Position numbers and translations under genes: made by a program. The notes under the pieces were generated by a model. The model saw only the letters and a program-made list of their open reading frames with translations. It was not told the DNA's origin and searched no databases. Of a stretch of DNA of 64,000 nucleotides, positions 63,686-64,000 are shown piece after piece (within the stretch, counting starts at the first letter, position 1; every line of letters starts with the position of its first letter). The DNA is from Pseudomonas sp. B21-056 (GTDB lineage: Bacteria; Pseudomonadota; Gammaproteobacteria; Pseudomonadales; Pseudomonadaceae), in NCBI RefSeq assembly GCF_026016325.1, contig NZ_CP087203.1, positions 930,001 through 994,000 of the forward strand, read 5' to 3'.

Positions 63686-63752
63686 TGTGGCGAGGGGATT
63701 TATCCCCGCAGGGCTGCTTCGCAGCCCAGCGGGGATAAATCCCCTCGCCACA
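63686..63752. repeat. REPIN (short form), 'GTGGCGAGGGGATTTATCCCC' family
   Basis: Nearly perfect 67-base palindrome: TGTGGCGAGGGGATTTATCC pairing with its complement ending at 63752, and an inner GGGCTGCTTCGCAGCCC hairpin. The compact centre shows the family's minimal form. Confidence 0.92.
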
Positions 63753-63766
63753 ACAGTCTTGCGGTG

Positions 63767-64000
63767 TCAGCCACCTTCGTCGAAGTAGTTGTTGATCAGG
63801 GTCACCAGCGCATCCATCGCCTCCTGCTCCTGCTCGCCTTGGGTTTCCAGGTAGATCTTGGTGCCCTTGCCCGCTGCGAGCATCATCATTGCCATGATGC
63901 TCTTGCCATCGACCGTGGCCTCCGGCGTACGACCGACCCGGATGGTGGTGTCCTTGAACTGGCCTGCCACCCCGACGAACTTGGCTGACGCGCGGGCATG
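63767..64000 (-). CDS. ptsO: HPr-family nitrogen phosphocarrier NPr (5' end outside window)
   Basis: 78 codons of a protein that is about 90 residues. The visible part starts exactly at the active-site histidine codon (HARASAKF, the HPr phospho-His motif) and continues KSIMAMMMLAAGKGTKIYLETQGEQEQEAMDALVTLINNYF, the NPr version of the Ser-46-region and C-terminal helix. NPr relays phosphate from PtsP to PtsN in the nitrogen PTS, adjusting carbon, nitrogen and potassium balance. The missing N-terminus lies beyond the right edge, and so presumably do rapZ and ptsN. Confidence 0.92.
   Translation of the reverse strand, partial: HARASAKFVGVAGQFKDTTIRVGRTPEATVDGKSIMAMMMLAAGKGTKIYLETQGEQEQEAMDALVTLINNYFDEGG

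Overview
The window is a high-GC Pseudomonas chromosome segment, most likely of the P. fluorescens group. The evidence is the gene content (PiuA/PiuC iron locus, RoxSR, OccD-family dipeptide porin, DUF6124 protein, RoxS-type kinase, mre/gat/rng/tldD/pmbA block) and the many intergenic palindromic REP-type repeats typical of fluorescent pseudomonads. From memory of P. aeruginosa PAO1, most genes correspond to the PA4466-PA4519 neighbourhood, but the order turns round between the ornithine decarboxylase gene and the dpp cluster, where an osmoprotectant ABC operon and prfC sit.

Layout. 1-3798: iron-uptake locus: piuA (cut by the left edge), piuC and a Sel1-repeat gene. 4050-7355: a lower-GC toxin island, with a 759-residue protein that looks like alpha-xenorhabdolysin subunits A and B fused, followed by an unrecognised 302-residue protein. 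7406-8569: ornithine/lysine decarboxylase (speC). 9050-12502: OpuC/OsmU-type osmoprotectant ABC transporter. 12832-14415: prfC. 14743-14985: small secreted acidic protein. 15112-27827: dipeptide uptake system, four substrate-binding proteins plus an OpdP-type porin serving one DppBCDF transporter. 28029-30159: accessory cassette of HTH protein, AbiEii-like nucleotidyltransferase and PP2C-like phosphatase with translationally coupled starts. 30675-31061: DUF6124 gene with a structured leader. 31287-36001: SIMPL-domain protein, RoxSR two-component system, SbmA/YddA-like ABC transporter.

36249-43436: D-galactarate/D-glucarate catabolism. A GntR/FadR-type regulator, KdgD, 2,5-dioxovalerate dehydrogenase, an MFS sugar-acid transporter and GarD together convert galactarate to 2-oxoglutarate. 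I found a shared operator-like motif upstream of the regulator and of kdgD. 43617-46549: AEC transporter, carboxymuconolactone decarboxylase-like protein, CaCA-family antiporter, RlpA-like lipoprotein. 46683-64000: housekeeping block of gatCAB (minus), mreBCD, maf, rng, yhdP, nitrilase, tldD (plus), darP (minus), pmbA (plus) and the start-truncated ptsO/NPr gene (minus) at the right edge.

The most interesting items are the apparent single-chain XaxA-XaxB toxin with a third gene, the HTH/NTase/PP2C cassette with its own operator-like palindrome, the structured DUF6124 leader, and two genes (mreC and the CaCA antiporter) whose best supported start codon is ATT. I saw no tRNA, rRNA, CRISPR array, insertion sequence or prophage.
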